Shown in pieces: positions 1-9,367 of a DNA stretch of 64,000 nucleotides. The notes under the pieces were generated by a model. The model was not told the DNA's origin, made no database searches, and saw nothing but the letters and a program-made list of their open reading frames with translations. A program made the position numbers and the translations under genes. Positions within the stretch are counted from its first letter, which is position 1. Each line of letters opens with the position of its first letter. The stretch is from Phenylobacterium sp. (GTDB taxonomy: Bacteria; Pseudomonadota; Alphaproteobacteria; Caulobacterales; Caulobacteraceae), in assembly GCF_030697925.1 (NCBI RefSeq), contig NZ_JAUYOJ010000203.1, positions 1 through 64,000 of the forward strand, read 5' to 3'.

Positions 1-391
1 CGCCGGCACGCACCAGCAGGCGGCTGGCCGGCTGGGCGCCATCCCAGAAGTTGAAGGCCCGGGTGGCGACGTCGACCCCGTCGGCGCGGGCGACGAAGCT
101 GCCCGGGCCTTCCAGTGCCTCCACCGGCCGGTAGCCGAGCCGGCGCAGCTCCTTGCCGAGGTCGGTCAGGCTCAGGTTGAGGCCGGGATAGAGCTCTTGC
201 GGAGCGGCGTAGACCTGGGCCGGCAGGGTCCAGCGCACCCCGGCGAAGCGGCTGCGGATCTCGCGGTCCAGGCTGGCGATCTGCACCGCGAACACCGCCA
301 TCGCCAGACTGACGGCCAGCGCCGCGCCGATCAGCGCGCTGCGCAGCAGATTGCGACGGGAGAAATCGAACGCCAGACGGGGCAACGGCAC
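1..391 (-). CDS. Penicillin-binding protein 1B-type bifunctional transglycosylase/transpeptidase, N-terminal part
   Basis: Only the first ~130 codons lie in the window; the gene runs off the left edge. Translation from a GTG at 391 gives a short basic N-terminus, one hydrophobic anchor (about residues 18-38), then a segment with the W-x-LPAQVYA and ELYPG motifs and a 'LxxELRRLGYRP' stretch. These are typical of the UB2H-type regulatory domain of PBP1B proteins ahead of the GT51 domain. Such enzymes polymerise and cross-link peptidoglycan from the inner membrane. An in-frame TAG sits three codons upstream, so GTG is the first credible start; no good Shine-Dalgarno is visible. It lies 72 bp downstream of phoU on the same strand. 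The transglycosylase and transpeptidase domains are not visible, so the call rests on the N-terminal domain alone. Confidence 0.75.
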   Translation of the reverse strand, partial: MPLPRLAFDFSRRNLLRSALIGAALAVSLAMAVFAVQIASLDREIRSRFAGVRWTLPAQVYAAPQELYPGLNLSLTDLGKELRRLGYRPVEALEGPGSFVARADGVDVATRAFNFWDGAQPASRLLVRAG

Positions 392-435
392 GGAGGGCTA
401 ACGGGGGCAGATCAGTCCGTCGATTTTACGGGAAA

Positions 436-461
436 GCCCCCGCCCCCGCTGTTCGGGCGGG
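436..461 (-). terminator. Terminator-like hairpin after phoU
   Basis: Immediately after the phoU stop, the minus strand can fold CCCGCCCG against CGGGGGCGGG around a short AACAG-type loop, followed by a short pyrimidine stretch. It is GC-rich with only a weak U-tract, so it may be a terminator or an attenuating hairpin before the PBP1B gene. Confidence 0.4.
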
Positions 462-463
462 AC

Positions 464-1186
464 TTATTCCCCCTCTTCGCGGACCTCGCGCTGCATGGCC
501 TCCAGCGAGATGTGGCGGACGTCCTTGCCCTTGACGAAGTAGATGACGTATTCGCAGATGTTGCGGGCGTGGTCGCCGACCCGCTCCAGGGCGCGCACCG
601 CCCACATGATGTCCAGCACCCGGCGGATGGTGCGCGGGTCTTCCATCATGAAGGTGATGCACTGGCGCATCAGCGCCTCGTACTCGCGGTCGATGTTGAT
701 GTCCTCGGCGGCGCAGGCCAGGGCCGACTCGGCGTCCATGCGGGCGAAGGAGTCCAGCGCGTCGCGCACCATCTGCGAGACATGGCGGGACAGATGTCCC
801 ACCTCGACCAGCGGCGACATGCCGCGCTCCTGATCGCTCAGGTCGGAGGCCATGCGCGCGACCTTCTCGGCCTCGTCGCCCATGCGCTCGAGATCGGTGA
901 TGGTCTTGATGACCGCGTAGACCAGGCGCAGGTCGGAGGCGGTCGGCTGCCGGCGCGCCAGGATGCGGCTGCACTCGTCGTCGATCATCACCTCCATGGT
1001 GTTGACCTTCTCGTCGTTGCGGATCACCTGGTCGGCCAGCACGCGGTCGACCTCGGTCAGCGCCTTGGTGGCATCGACGATCTGCTGTTCGACCAGCCCG
1101 CCCATGGCCAGCACCCGCTGGCGCACGTCCTCGAGTTCGGCATTGAAGACGCTGGAGATGTGGGACTTGTAGTTGGGAGTGTTCAT
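464..1186 (-). CDS. phoU: Phosphate signalling complex protein PhoU
   Basis: 240 residues, the normal length for PhoU, with the two-fold repeated helical-bundle architecture. The N-terminal repeat opens with HISSVFNAELEDVR and carries the metal-site-like NDEKVN and DDECSRILARRQP segments. The second repeat carries 'RDALDSFARMDAE', 'YEALMRQCITFMMEDPR' and the closing ALERVGDHARNICE motif. PhoU links the Pst transporter to the PhoR kinase and damps Pho signalling when phosphate is plentiful. It is the last gene of the phoR-pstCAB-phoU operon, 165 bp after pstB. phoB, which often follows phoU in Caulobacter relatives, is not the next gene here. Confidence 0.97.
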   Translation of the reverse strand: MNTPNYKSHISSVFNAELEDVRQRVLAMGGLVEQQIVDATKALTEVDRVLADQVIRNDEKVNTMEVMIDDECSRILARRQPTASDLRLVYAVIKTITDLERMGDEAEKVARMASDLSDQERGMSPLVEVGHLSRHVSQMVRDALDSFARMDAESALACAAEDINIDREYEALMRQCITFMMEDPRTIRRVLDIMWAVRALERVGDHARNICEYVIYFVKGKDVRHISLEAMQREVREEGE

Positions 1187-1285
1187 AGAGTTCTACCTAT
1201 CTTCCTGCGTGCCGAAGACCCGAATTCTCGGACGATTCGCCTGCCGTCCCTGGCGCAAGAGTGCGCTCTTTGACGACCCCCGGCC

Positions 1286-1301
1286 CGGCCATTCCTGGCC
1301 G
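1286..1301. other. Perfect 6-bp hairpin in the pstB-phoU intergenic gap
   Basis: CGGCCA-TTCC-TGGCCG forms a perfect stem with a four-base loop inside the 165-bp gap between pstB and phoU. There is no U-tract, so it is more likely an mRNA-stability or processing element than a terminator. This is inferred only from the symmetry and position. Confidence 0.35.
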
Positions 1302-1351
1302 TGCGTTCGCCGGGGCCGAGTGCCATACAAGGCACCCGTCCTTGCTCCGGC

Positions 1352-2221
1352 TCACCCGTACTTGCCGGTGATGTAGTCTTCCGTCTGCTTCATCGAAGGC
1401 TTGGTGAACAGCTTGTCGGTGTTGCCGAACTCGATCAGATCGCCCACGTACATGAAGGCGGTGTAGTCGCTGACACGCGCCGCCTGCTGCATGTTGTGGG
1501 TGACGATGACGATGGTGAATTCCTTCTTCAGCTCGTTGATCAGCTCCTCGACCTTGAGGGTGCTGATCGGGTCCAGCGCCGAGCAGGGCTCGTCCATCAG
1601 CAGTACCTGCGGGCGGATGGCGACCGCGCGGGCGATCACCAGGCGCTGCTGCTGGCCGCCGGACAGGCCGGTTCCGGGCTGGTGCAGCCGGTCGGCCACC
1701 TCGCCCCAAAGGCCGGCCTTCTTCAGCGAGGTTTCCACCAGGGCCTCCAGCTCGGACTTGCTGGTGGTCAGGCCGTGGATGCGGGCCCCGTAGGCGACGT
1801 TCTCGAAGATGGTCTTGGGAAAGGGATTGGGCTTCTGGAACACCATGCCCACCCGGGCGCGCAGCACCACCGGATCGATGGACCTGTCGTTGATGTCCTC
1901 GCCGTCCAGTTCGATCCGGCCCTTCACCTTGCAGCCCGGGATGGTGTCGTTCATCCGGTTGATCGAACGCAGGAAGGTGGACTTGCCGCAGCCCGATGGG
2001 CCGATCAGGGCTGTGACAGCCCGTTCCGGTACGTCGAGCCCGACGTCGAACAGGGCCTGCTTCTCGCCATAGAAGACATTGACGTCGCGGGCGCGGATCT
2101 TGATCCCGCCGACCGGGGCCGCGGCGTGGACGCGGTCCACAGCGATATGCACGGGCGCTTCGGCGTGGGCGGCGACGTCATCGCGCTGACTGGGCATCGG
2201 GGACCTCGAAGATGGGTTCAT
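1352..2221 (-). CDS. pstB: Phosphate ABC transporter ATP-binding protein PstB
   Basis: 289 residues. After a ~40-residue variable N-terminus come the PstB-typical '[17 protein letters not shown]' strand, Walker [10 protein letters not shown] (about 74-82), the signature LSGGQQQR, Walker [13 protein letters not shown] and the H-loop VTHN. The 'LRSINRMND' segment after Walker A is specific to PstB. It energises high-affinity phosphate import by PstCA at the inner membrane. The start is 4 bp after the pstA stop, so translation is probably coupled. The N-terminal extension could be shorter if a later start is used; ATG 2221 is kept because it joins the operon without a gap. Confidence 0.97.
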   Translation of the reverse strand: MNPSSRSPMPSQRDDVAAHAEAPVHIAVDRVHAAAPVGGIKIRARDVNVFYGEKQALFDVGLDVPERAVTALIGPSGCGKSTFLRSINRMNDTIPGCKVKGRIELDGEDINDRSIDPVVLRARVGMVFQKPNPFPKTIFENVAYGARIHGLTTSKSELEALVETSLKKAGLWGEVADRLHQPGTGLSGGQQQRLVIARAVAIRPQVLLMDEPCSALDPISTLKVEELINELKKEFTIVIVTHNMQQAARVSDYTAFMYVGDLIEFGNTDKLFTKPSMKQTEDYITGKYG

Positions 2222-2225
2222 GGCG

Positions 2226-3521
2226 CTACCACCGCCGCTCGAAGCGGCGCCTCACGAGAATGGCGGTGAGGTTCATGACGATCATGAACACCAGAAGGAC
2301 AATGATGGCCGCGGCCGTGCGCTCATGGAAACCGCGCTCGGACGCCGTCTCCCAGATGAACACCTGGACAGGCAGGACGGTGGCCGAGCCCGTGAGACTT
2401 TCGGGTACGCCGGGCACGAAGGAGACCATGCCGATCATCAGCAGGGGCGCGGTTTCGCCCAGCGCATGGGCCAGCGAAAGGATGGCGCCAGTCATGACGC
2501 CCGGCATGGCCAGCGGCAGGACGTGGTGGAAGACCGTCTGGGTGCGTGAGGCGCCGACGCCCAGCGCCGCTTCGCGGATCGAGGGCGGCACGGCCTTCAG
2601 CGCGGAGCGCGTGGCGATGATCACGGTCGGCAGAGCCATCAGGGCCAGGACCAGCCCGCCGACTAGGGGCGAGGAGCGCGGCACGGCCAGCCAGTTGATG
2701 AACACCGCCAGGCCGAGCAGGCCATAGACGATGGAGGGCACCGCGGCGAGGTTGTTGATGTTGACCTCGATGATGTCGGTCCAACGGTTCTTCGGCGCGA
2801 ACTCTTCCAGGTAGGTCGCCGCCAGCACCCCGATGGGCACGGCCAGGAAGGCGGTGACGAACAGCATCATCAGCGATCCGACGATGGCGCCAAGGACCCC
2901 GGCCTGTTCCGGTTCGGTGGAGTCCGAGCGGGTCAGGAAGCCGAAATTGAAGCCCGACTTGATCGCGCCGGCCGCCTTCAGCTCGTCCAGCCAATCCAGC
3001 TGCTGGTCGTCCAGCTTGCGGCTGTCCTGCGGCGTCGAACGCTTGATCTCGCCCTTGTAGTAGAGGCTGGCGTCCGACTTCACCGGACCGGTGACGGTCA
3101 CCCGCTTGCCGATCACCGAAGGGTCGGCGCGGACCTGTTTCAGGAGCTGGAAGCCCAGGTCGTTGGACATGATCTCGAGGATCTTGCCGGATTTCTCGCC
3201 GTACTCGTCGTCGGTCTCGCCAAGTTTGGTCAGCAAGGACTCGGCGACCATCTGGTCGTAGTTGGCGCCGCCGATGTCGGTCCGGTCGATCTTGGCCGGG
3301 TCCAGATAGACCGAGACGCCGATCTGGTTGTCGATGAAGGTCGTATAGCCCTGGTGGACGATCCGCCCCAGCAGCACGGCCAGGAACGACAGGGCCACGA
3401 TGATGGCGATGCGGCCATAGAGGCGGAACCGCCTCTCCTGGGCGTGGCGTCGCTTCAGGCGGGCTTCGACGAGCCGGCGCAGGTCGGTCGCCGCGGCGGT
3501 CGGGAGGGTCGCGTCAGTCAT
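2226..3521 (-). CDS. pstA: Phosphate ABC transporter permease PstA
   Basis: 431 residues, much longer than E. coli PstA (about 296). The extra ~170 residues form an N-terminal extension: one TM helix near 35-57, then a soluble region with '[19 protein letters not shown]'. This matches the DUF3333-type extension common in alphaproteobacteria. The C-terminal half has the binding-protein-dependent permease fold with several TM helices and the EAA loop ([21 protein letters not shown]). It forms the phosphate channel with PstC. Its start overlaps the end of pstC by 8 bp, indicating translational coupling. Confidence 0.96.
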   Translation of the reverse strand: MTDATLPTAAATDLRRLVEARLKRRHAQERRFRLYGRIAIIVALSFLAVLLGRIVHQGYTTFIDNQIGVSVYLDPAKIDRTDIGGANYDQMVAESLLTKLGETDDEYGEKSGKILEIMSNDLGFQLLKQVRADPSVIGKRVTVTGPVKSDASLYYKGEIKRSTPQDSRKLDDQQLDWLDELKAAGAIKSGFNFGFLTRSDSTEPEQAGVLGAIVGSLMMLFVTAFLAVPIGVLAATYLEEFAPKNRWTDIIEVNINNLAAVPSIVYGLLGLAVFINWLAVPRSSPLVGGLVLALMALPTVIIATRSALKAVPPSIREAALGVGASRTQTVFHHVLPLAMPGVMTGAILSLAHALGETAPLLMIGMVSFVPGVPESLTGSATVLPVQVFIWETASERGFHERTAAAIIVLLVFMIVMNLTAILVRRRFERRW

Positions 3522-4992
3522 ACTGTTCCCGATATTTCTGCACGATGCGCAGGGCCACGATGTTGAGCATCAGGGTCACGACGAACAGCGTCAGGCCCAG
3601 GCCGAAGGCCGCCAGGGTCTTGGGACTGTCGAACTCCTGGTCCCCGGTCAGCAGGGTGACGATCTGCACGGTGACCGTGGTGACCGTGTCGAGCGGATTG
3701 AGCGTGGTCTTGGCCTGCAGGCCGGCGGCCATGGTGACGATCATGGTCTCGCCCACGGCTCGCGAGATCGCCAGCAGCAGGGCCGCCATGATCCCGGGCA
3801 GGGCGGCGGGCAGCACCACCTTCTTCACCGTCTCCGAGCGCGTGGCGCCCATGGCCAGGCTGCCGTCGCGCAGGGACTGCGGCACAGCGTTGATGATGTC
3901 GTCCGACAGTGAGGAGACGAAGGGGATCAGCATGATGCCCATCACCGCGCCGGCGACCAGGGCCATCTGGTTCTGGACCTGCATCAGGTAGAGGCCGAAC
4001 CCGTCCATCGGGCCGCCGACCAGCATGCCGCCGATCCAATTGAAGAAGCCGCGAAACAGCGGTCCCACCGTCAGGGCGGCGAAGAAGCCGTAGACCACGG
4101 TGGGCACGCCCGCGAGGATCTCCAGCATCGGCTTGACCACCGAGCGCGTCCAGGGACTGGCGTATTCGGAAAGATAGATCGCCGAAAAGAGGCCGATGGG
4201 AGCCGCCACGGCCATGGCGATGATCATGATCAGGAAGGTGCCAACGAACAACGGCACCGCGCCGAAGGCGCCGGACGTGGCGTACTGGTCCGTCCGCATG
4301 GCGATTTGCGGATCCCATTCCGTTCCGAACAGGAACTGGAGCGGGGGGACGGCCTGGAAGAAGCGCCAGCTCTCCCAGACCAGGGAGGCCACGATTCCCA
4401 CCGTGGTGAGCACGGCGGTGACCGAGCAGATAACGAACAGGGCCGCGATCCAGCCCTCGACCCGGTTGCGGGCGCGGAACTGGACGCCGATCCTCGGATA
4501 GGCCAGGGCGAACCCAGCCAGCGCCAGAACCACGGCTAGGGAAAGGGCCCCGTAGTCGATCATCCGCTGGAGCTGGCTGGAACGGGCGACCTTGGCGTCG
4601 AGCGCCGTCCTCAGCGTTCCGACGTAGGAAGTCTCGCTGGGCTGGCCGCCGCGGGCCAGGGCGCGGGCGTCGTCATAGAAGACGTCCTGTTGAGGCGCGG
4701 TCAGGGTCTGGACGGCGGTCGGGGCGTCGAGGCGCAGCAGGCCCGCCTCCAGCCGTCCGCCGAACATGGCGATCATCAGCACCAGCAGGGCGGCGGGAAC
4801 GCCCGCCCACAGGGCCGCGTAGGCGCCGTGGTAGCCGGGAAGCGAATGCAGGCCCGCCGTCTTGCCGCCGGCCGTGGCCACGGCGCGACGCCGCGCGGCC
4901 ATATAGGCGGCGATCGAGAAGAGGGTCAGCGCCGCCAGGGCGAGCCAGGTGAGCATCGGAAGTCCCAGCCACTGAGTCCGCGCGGGAGCCAT
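3514..4992 (-). CDS. pstC: Phosphate ABC transporter permease PstC
   Basis: 492 residues. The N-terminal ~170 residues hold extra TM helices and a periplasmic segment, as in alphaproteobacterial PstC proteins with an extended N-terminus. The C-terminal part has the permease domain with 'LSEYASPWTRSVVKPMLEIL', 'AGVPTVVYGFFA' and the EAA loop (DGSLAMGATRSETVKKVVLP). It forms the PstC half of the phosphate channel. It starts 55 bp after phoR and overlaps pstA. A start at the internal Met 13 is possible because it directly precedes the first TM helix. No PstS phosphate-binding protein is encoded in this operon. Confidence 0.96.
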   Translation of the reverse strand: MAPARTQWLGLPMLTWLALAALTLFSIAAYMAARRRAVATAGGKTAGLHSLPGYHGAYAALWAGVPAALLVLMIAMFGGRLEAGLLRLDAPTAVQTLTAPQQDVFYDDARALARGGQPSETSYVGTLRTALDAKVARSSQLQRMIDYGALSLAVVLALAGFALAYPRIGVQFRARNRVEGWIAALFVICSVTAVLTTVGIVASLVWESWRFFQAVPPLQFLFGTEWDPQIAMRTDQYATSGAFGAVPLFVGTFLIMIIAMAVAAPIGLFSAIYLSEYASPWTRSVVKPMLEILAGVPTVVYGFFAALTVGPLFRGFFNWIGGMLVGGPMDGFGLYLMQVQNQMALVAGAVMGIMLIPFVSSLSDDIINAVPQSLRDGSLAMGATRSETVKKVVLPAALPGIMAALLLAISRAVGETMIVTMAAGLQAKTTLNPLDTVTTVTVQIVTLLTGDQEFDSPKTLAAFGLGLTLFVVTLMLNIVALRIVQKYREQYD

Positions 4993-5047
4993 CCCCCGTC
5001 CACGCGGCCGGAAACTGCCTGGGGATTGCTGTCGCTGTACGACGGAT

Positions 5048-6484
5048 TCAAGACAGTTTTGTAACAGCGCCCTCGACCGCCGGGCGGGCGTCAGCGTCCC
5101 GCGCGCCGCGCTGCATCGGGAAATAGGCGGTGAAGGTCGCCCCCTCCCCCTGCACGCTTTCCACGACCAGTCCGCCGCGATGGCGGTTCATGATGTGCTT
5201 GACGATGGCCAAGCCCAGGCCCGTGCCCTGGCGCTCGCCGCTCTTCTGGCCTTCCACCCTGTAGAAGCGCTCCGTGAGGCGCGGCAGGGTCTCACGCGCC
5301 AGACCGACTCCGGAATCGGTCACCTGCAGCGCGGCGTAGATGTCGGGCCCATGGTCGGGGGTGAGCAGCGACATACGGGAGGCGGAGGGGTTACGCGCCG
5401 CCGCGGCGGCCTCCGCCGACAGGCCCGCGCGCAGGGAAATCCTCACCGTGGCGCCGCCCGGTGTGTATTTGATCGCGTTGTCGATCAGGTTCTGGACCAC
5501 CTGGATGATCTGGTCGCGGTCGCCGGCGACCATCGCCTCGCCCCGGCAGGGCAGGTCCGTGACAAGCTTGACGTTCCGCTCGCGCGCCAGTGGCCCGACC
5601 CCATCCACCACGTCCATCACCGCCGCGGTGAGGTCGGCCTCGCCTTCGGGTGCGATATGCTCGTTGAGCTCGATACGGCTGAGGGACAGTAGGTCGTCGA
5701 TCAGCCGCGCCATGCGCTCGGCCTGGGCCTGCATGATGCCGAGGAACTTCTCGCGCGCGCCCTCGTCGGCGCGTGCATGGCCGCGCAGGGTCTCGATGAA
5801 GCCCGACAGCGAGGCGAGCGGGGTCCGCAGTTCATGGCTGGCATTGGCCAGGAAGTCGGCCCGCATCCGCTCCGAGCGGCGGATGTCGGTCTCGTCGCGC
5901 AGCACCAGCAGGGCGAGCCTGGCCCCGTCCGGCGCCACGCCCAACGGCTTGGCTATGGCCCGCAGGACCCGCTCCTGGGCGCCGCGCATCTCGTAGACGG
6001 CCTCGGCGGTCAGACCGCCGAACAGGGCTTCGTCGACCGCCTCAAGCACCTCCGGGTCGCGGATCGCGGTGACCAGCAGGCCTGCGTCATATTGTATCCT
6101 GAAGGTCTCCCGTGCAGCGGCGTTAACCAGGATGAAACGCCGACCCGTGAGGTCATCGGGTTCATGCGCGGCGATCACCAGCACTGGGTCCGGCAAGGCG
6201 TTGATGAGGCTCGCATAGGGCGGCGCGTCCTCATGCGCCGGGCGCGTGGCCGACTCGACCGCCGGGGCCCGGGCGCGGACCTGCTCGGCAACGTGCCAGG
6301 TCACCAGGCCCGTGGCGCCGGCGACCATCAGCACCATCCAGGCCGTCAGTCGCGGATCGGCCGCACTGGCCATCGCCAGCCCGACTACGCCGAGGATGCC
6401 GGCCACGCCGGCCGTCAACACCGGCCACAGCGGCGCGTACCTGGCCAGCTTCTCCGGCGTCCAAGACGGCGACAACAGCGCCAA
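5048..6484 (-). CDS. phoR: Phosphate regulon sensor histidine kinase PhoR
   Basis: 478 residues. Two N-terminal TM helices (about 18-40 and 47-64), a PAS-like domain (about 92-200), then HisKA with the phosphoacceptor in FLANASHELRTPL (His 217). The HATPase domain has the N box NLIDNAIKYTPGG, G1 DSGVGLA and G2 GTGLGLAIVKHI. Under phosphate limitation PhoR phosphorylates PhoB. A TTG start at 6484 follows a GGGAG Shine-Dalgarno at good spacing. It is the first gene of the Pho operon and is preceded 43 bp upstream by a Pho-box-like sequence. Confidence 0.93.
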   Translation of the reverse strand: MALLSPSWTPEKLARYAPLWPVLTAGVAGILGVVGLAMASAADPRLTAWMVLMVAGATGLVTWHVAEQVRARAPAVESATRPAHEDAPPYASLINALPDPVLVIAAHEPDDLTGRRFILVNAAARETFRIQYDAGLLVTAIRDPEVLEAVDEALFGGLTAEAVYEMRGAQERVLRAIAKPLGVAPDGARLALLVLRDETDIRRSERMRADFLANASHELRTPLASLSGFIETLRGHARADEGAREKFLGIMQAQAERMARLIDDLLSLSRIELNEHIAPEGEADLTAAVMDVVDGVGPLARERNVKLVTDLPCRGEAMVAGDRDQIIQVVQNLIDNAIKYTPGGATVRISLRAGLSAEAAAAARNPSASRMSLLTPDHGPDIYAALQVTDSGVGLARETLPRLTERFYRVEGQKSGERQGTGLGLAIVKHIMNRHRGGLVVESVQGEGATFTAYFPMQRGARDADARPAVEGAVTKLS

Positions 6485-6526
6485 GCGAATCTCCCGTGGG
6501 ATAAACTCCGACCTGGCCTCAAGCTT

Positions 6527-6544
6527 ATGTCACCGCGATGACAC
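6527..6544 (-). promoter_or_regulatory. Pho-box-like element upstream of phoR
   Basis: The minus strand reads GTGTCAT-CGCG-GTGACAT: two 7-mers resembling the PhoB half-site CTGTCAT (6/7 and 5/7 matches) with the canonical 4-base spacer. The core is also palindromic (TGTCA/TGACA), so it could serve either strand. It lies 43 bp upstream of phoR and about 150 bp upstream of the divergent porin, consistent with PhoB control. No binding evidence is available. Confidence 0.5.
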
Positions 6545-6620
6545 CGACCCAAGCGCGTGACGATCGCGAGGCCGGGCCTGTCAGGAAATCTGGGCGTGGT
6601 TCAAGTCAATTTCCAATTTC

Positions 6621-6639
6621 CCGATAGGAATTATCGGGT
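6621..6639. promoter_or_regulatory. Inverted repeat upstream of the porin gene (operator candidate)
   Basis: CCCGATA-GGAAT-TATCGGG is a perfect 7-bp inverted repeat with a 5-bp spacer, centred ~63 bp upstream of the porin start. It lies between divergent genes, so it is not a terminator. It could bind a dimeric regulator of the porin gene; the regulator is unknown. Confidence 0.45.
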
Positions 6640-6692
6640 CTGCATCCGATCGAGTTTCGAGAAAACTCCAACAAGCCAAGGGGGCTAAAGCC

Positions 6693-8198
6693 ATGGCGTG
6701 GAAGACCAGACTTATCGCGGGGGTCGCGGTCGCCGCGCTCGCCTGGCCGGCCATGGCCGCGGCCGACGAAGCGACCGATGCGCGCATCAAGGCGCTGGAG
6801 GAGCAACTGGCCTTGCTGCAGGGCCAAATCGCCGACCTGAAACAATCGACGGCCAAAAATGTCGCCGCTGTGCGCAGCGACGCGACCACGGTGTCGCTGG
6901 CCAACGGCCGTCCGACCATCGCCACCTCTGATGGCCGGTTCACCGCCTCGTTCCGCGGCGTGTTCCAGTTGGACGCCGCGCACTACGACCAGCGCGCCCC
7001 GGGCCCGCTCGGTTCGGATTTCCGCCGCGGCTCGTTCGGCGACGCGGCCGAGAACGACCGTGCCCGCGACCTGAGCGACGGCGCCAACTTCCGCCGCGCG
7101 CGGATCGGCATCGAGGGCAAGGCCTTCGGGGACTTTGAGTACAACTTCCTCTACGATTTCGGCGGCTCCGGAAACGAAGAGGCCGGCAAGATCAGCGCCG
7201 CCTGGGTGCAGTATGGCGGCCTGCCCTTCGCCAACGCCAAGATCCGCATCGGCGCCTTCTCGCCGCCCAGCGGCCTTGAGGAAGCGGTCTCCACCAACGG
7301 CTCGCTGTTCGCCGAGCGCGCCTCGCCCGCCGAACTGGTGCGCGGCCTCGCCGCGGGCGACGGCCGCACGGCGGTGGCCTTCCTGGCCAATGGCGACAAC
7401 TGGACCGCCACCGCGGCCATCACCGGCAACATCATTGGCGTCCAGACCTTCGACGAGCAGACCGCCTTCGTGGGCCGCCTCTCCTTCGTGCCCTTCCGCC
7501 GCGACGGCAGCCTGATCCACCTGGGGGTCAACACCTCCATCGTGATCAATCCGGCCGCCAGCGGTCCTGACGTGGCCGGAACCGCGGTCACCGCGATCCG
7601 GCTACGCGACCGCCCGGAAATCCGCGTCGACGGCACGCGCCTAGTCGACACCGGCAATATCGACGCCGACGGCCTGACCGCCATCGGCGCGGAGTTCGGC
7701 GCCCAGTGGAAGAATTTCTACGTCCAGTCGGAATACTTCGACATCGACGTGGACCGGAAGGGCGCGCTCGGCGACCCCGACTTCTCCGGCTGGTACGCCC
7801 AGGCGGGCTGGACCCTCACCGGGGAGGCGCGCCGCTACGGCAACGCCACCTTCGACGCGCCTCGCCCAACGAAACCATTCGACCTGAAGACCGGTGGCTG
7901 GGGAGCCTGGGAGCTTGGTCTGCGTTATTCGAAGCTGGACCTGAACTACCTCGCGGGAGCCCCCGGCACGGCCGCTGTGGCGGGCGCGATCCGCGGCGGC
8001 GAACAGGAGACCTTCACCCTGGGTCTCAACTGGTACGTCAACAACGTGCTGCGCTTCCAGGCGGCCTATCAGGACGTCTCAGTCGACCGCCTGTCGCCCG
8101 GCGGCACGGCCTTCGTGGCCGGCTCCACGCCGCCGGCCGGAGCCCAGGTCGGTCAGGACCTGACGATCTACTCGCTGCGCACCCAGTACGCATTCTGA
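6693..8198 (+). CDS. OprP/OprO-family phosphate-selective porin
   Basis: 501 residues with a Sec signal peptide (about 1-23, cleavage near AMA-AAD), then a short coiled coil (DARIKALEEQLALLQGQIADLK) typical of OprO/OprP porins. A beta-barrel follows with alternating polar and aromatic strands ('GRFTASFRGVFQLDAA', 'FRRARIGIEGKAFGDFEYNFLYDFGG') and a C-terminal Phe as BamA signal. Family members form trimeric outer-membrane channels for phosphate or polyphosphate. Its divergent position next to phoR and the Pho-box-like site support a phosphate role, but the neighbouring sulfate-binding gene leaves other anions possible. The start follows a GGGGG-containing leader. Confidence 0.88.
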   Translation: MAWKTRLIAGVAVAALAWPAMAAADEATDARIKALEEQLALLQGQIADLKQSTAKNVAAVRSDATTVSLANGRPTIATSDGRFTASFRGVFQLDAAHYDQRAPGPLGSDFRRGSFGDAAENDRARDLSDGANFRRARIGIEGKAFGDFEYNFLYDFGGSGNEEAGKISAAWVQYGGLPFANAKIRIGAFSPPSGLEEAVSTNGSLFAERASPAELVRGLAAGDGRTAVAFLANGDNWTATAAITGNIIGVQTFDEQTAFVGRLSFVPFRRDGSLIHLGVNTSIVINPAASGPDVAGTAVTAIRLRDRPEIRVDGTRLVDTGNIDADGLTAIGAEFGAQWKNFYVQSEYFDIDVDRKGALGDPDFSGWYAQAGWTLTGEARRYGNATFDAPRPTKPFDLKTGGWGAWELGLRYSKLDLNYLAGAPGTAAVAGAIRGGEQETFTLGLNWYVNNVLRFQAAYQDVSVDRLSPGGTAFVAGSTPPAGAQVGQDLTIYSLRTQYAF

Positions 8199-8280
8199 CC
8201 ACGGGCGGCGCCCGGCGCCGCCCCCAATTGCTTTGACATCAACGCCTTTGCGCCGAGCCTCAGAACAAGGATCTCGCTCG

Positions 8281-9310
8281 ATGACTCATGACTTGAAGCT
8301 TCCCTCCCGCCGCGGCGTGGTCACCGGCGCAGCCGCCGCCGCCGCGGGACCGGCGCTCCTCGCGGGCGCCGCGAACGCCCAGGGCAAGGCCAAGCCCATC
8401 ACCCTGCTGAACGTGAGCTACGACCCGACGCGCGGGCTCTACAAGGACATCAACGCCGCCTACGCCAGGTACTGGAAGGACAAGGTCGGCCAGGAGCTGG
8501 AGATCAACCAGCCATAGCGGGTCGGGCAAGCAGGCCCGCTCGGTGATCGACGGCCTGCAGGCCGACGTGGTGACCCTGGCGCTCGCCTACGACATCGACG
8601 AGATCGCCCAGAAGGCCAAGCTGCTGCCGGCCAAGTGGCAGTCGCGCCTGCCCAACAACTCCACGTCCTACACCTCGACCATCGTATTCCTGGTCCGCAA
8701 GGGCAATCCTTGGAGAATCAAGGACTGGGGCGACCTGATCAAGCCCGGCATCGACGTCGTCACCCCCAATCCGAAGACCTCGGGCGGGGCGGGGTGGAAC
8801 TACCTGGCGGCCTGGGCCCAGAAGAACGGCCGCAATCCCCAAGCCTTCGTCGAGGAACTGTTCAAGCACGTGCCGGTGCTCGACACGGGCGCGCGCGGCG
8901 CGACCACCACCTTCGTCCAGCGGGGCATCGGCGACGTTCTGCTGTCCTGGGAGAACGAGGCCCATCTCGCCATCGAAGAGCTGGCGCCGGGCAAGGTCGA
9001 CATCGTCGTCCCGTCGCTGTCGATCCTGGCTGAACCGCCGGTGGCCCTGGTCGACAAGCTGGTCGACCGCAAGAAGACCCGCACCATCGCCGAGGGCTAT
9101 CTGAACGTCCTCTACAGCCCCATCGCCCAGGACCTGATCGGCAAGAACCACTACCGGCCGCGCAGCGCCGAGGCGGCGGCGAATTACGCCTCCAAGTTCC
9201 CAAAGATTCCTCTCGTCACCATCGACGACAGCTTCGGCGGCTGGAAGAAGGCACAGGCGACCCACTTCGCCGACGGCGGCGTGTTCGACAAGATCTACAA
9301 GCCGCGCTGA
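8281..9310 (+). pseudogene. Sulfate ABC transporter substrate-binding protein (Sbp/CysP-like), frameshifted
   Basis: The first frame (8281-8517) encodes a Tat-like signal (SRRGVVTG followed by an Ala-rich core) and the family opening [15 protein letters not shown], ending in a premature TAG. The rest continues one frame over, with [30 protein letters not shown] and then the full family sequence to 9310. Removing 2 bases from a Ser codon near 8512 explains the break: the family reads about '[10 protein letters not shown]', here 'NQ', one leftover base, then 'HSGSGKQ'. It would bind sulfate or thiosulfate in the periplasm. No cysT/W/A partners lie nearby. It is either a recent pseudogene or a sequencing error. 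Confidence 0.85.
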
Positions 9311-9367
9311 CGACGCCGGCCAGACCAAGCGGCGCAACCTGGGCCAGGCGGGTCCGTTTGAGCAGGC

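Noticed and set aside
197-1273. Long plus-strand reading frame opposite phoU
   Set aside because: It is the antisense shadow of phoU, caused by high GC at third positions; the phoU frame has full family similarity.
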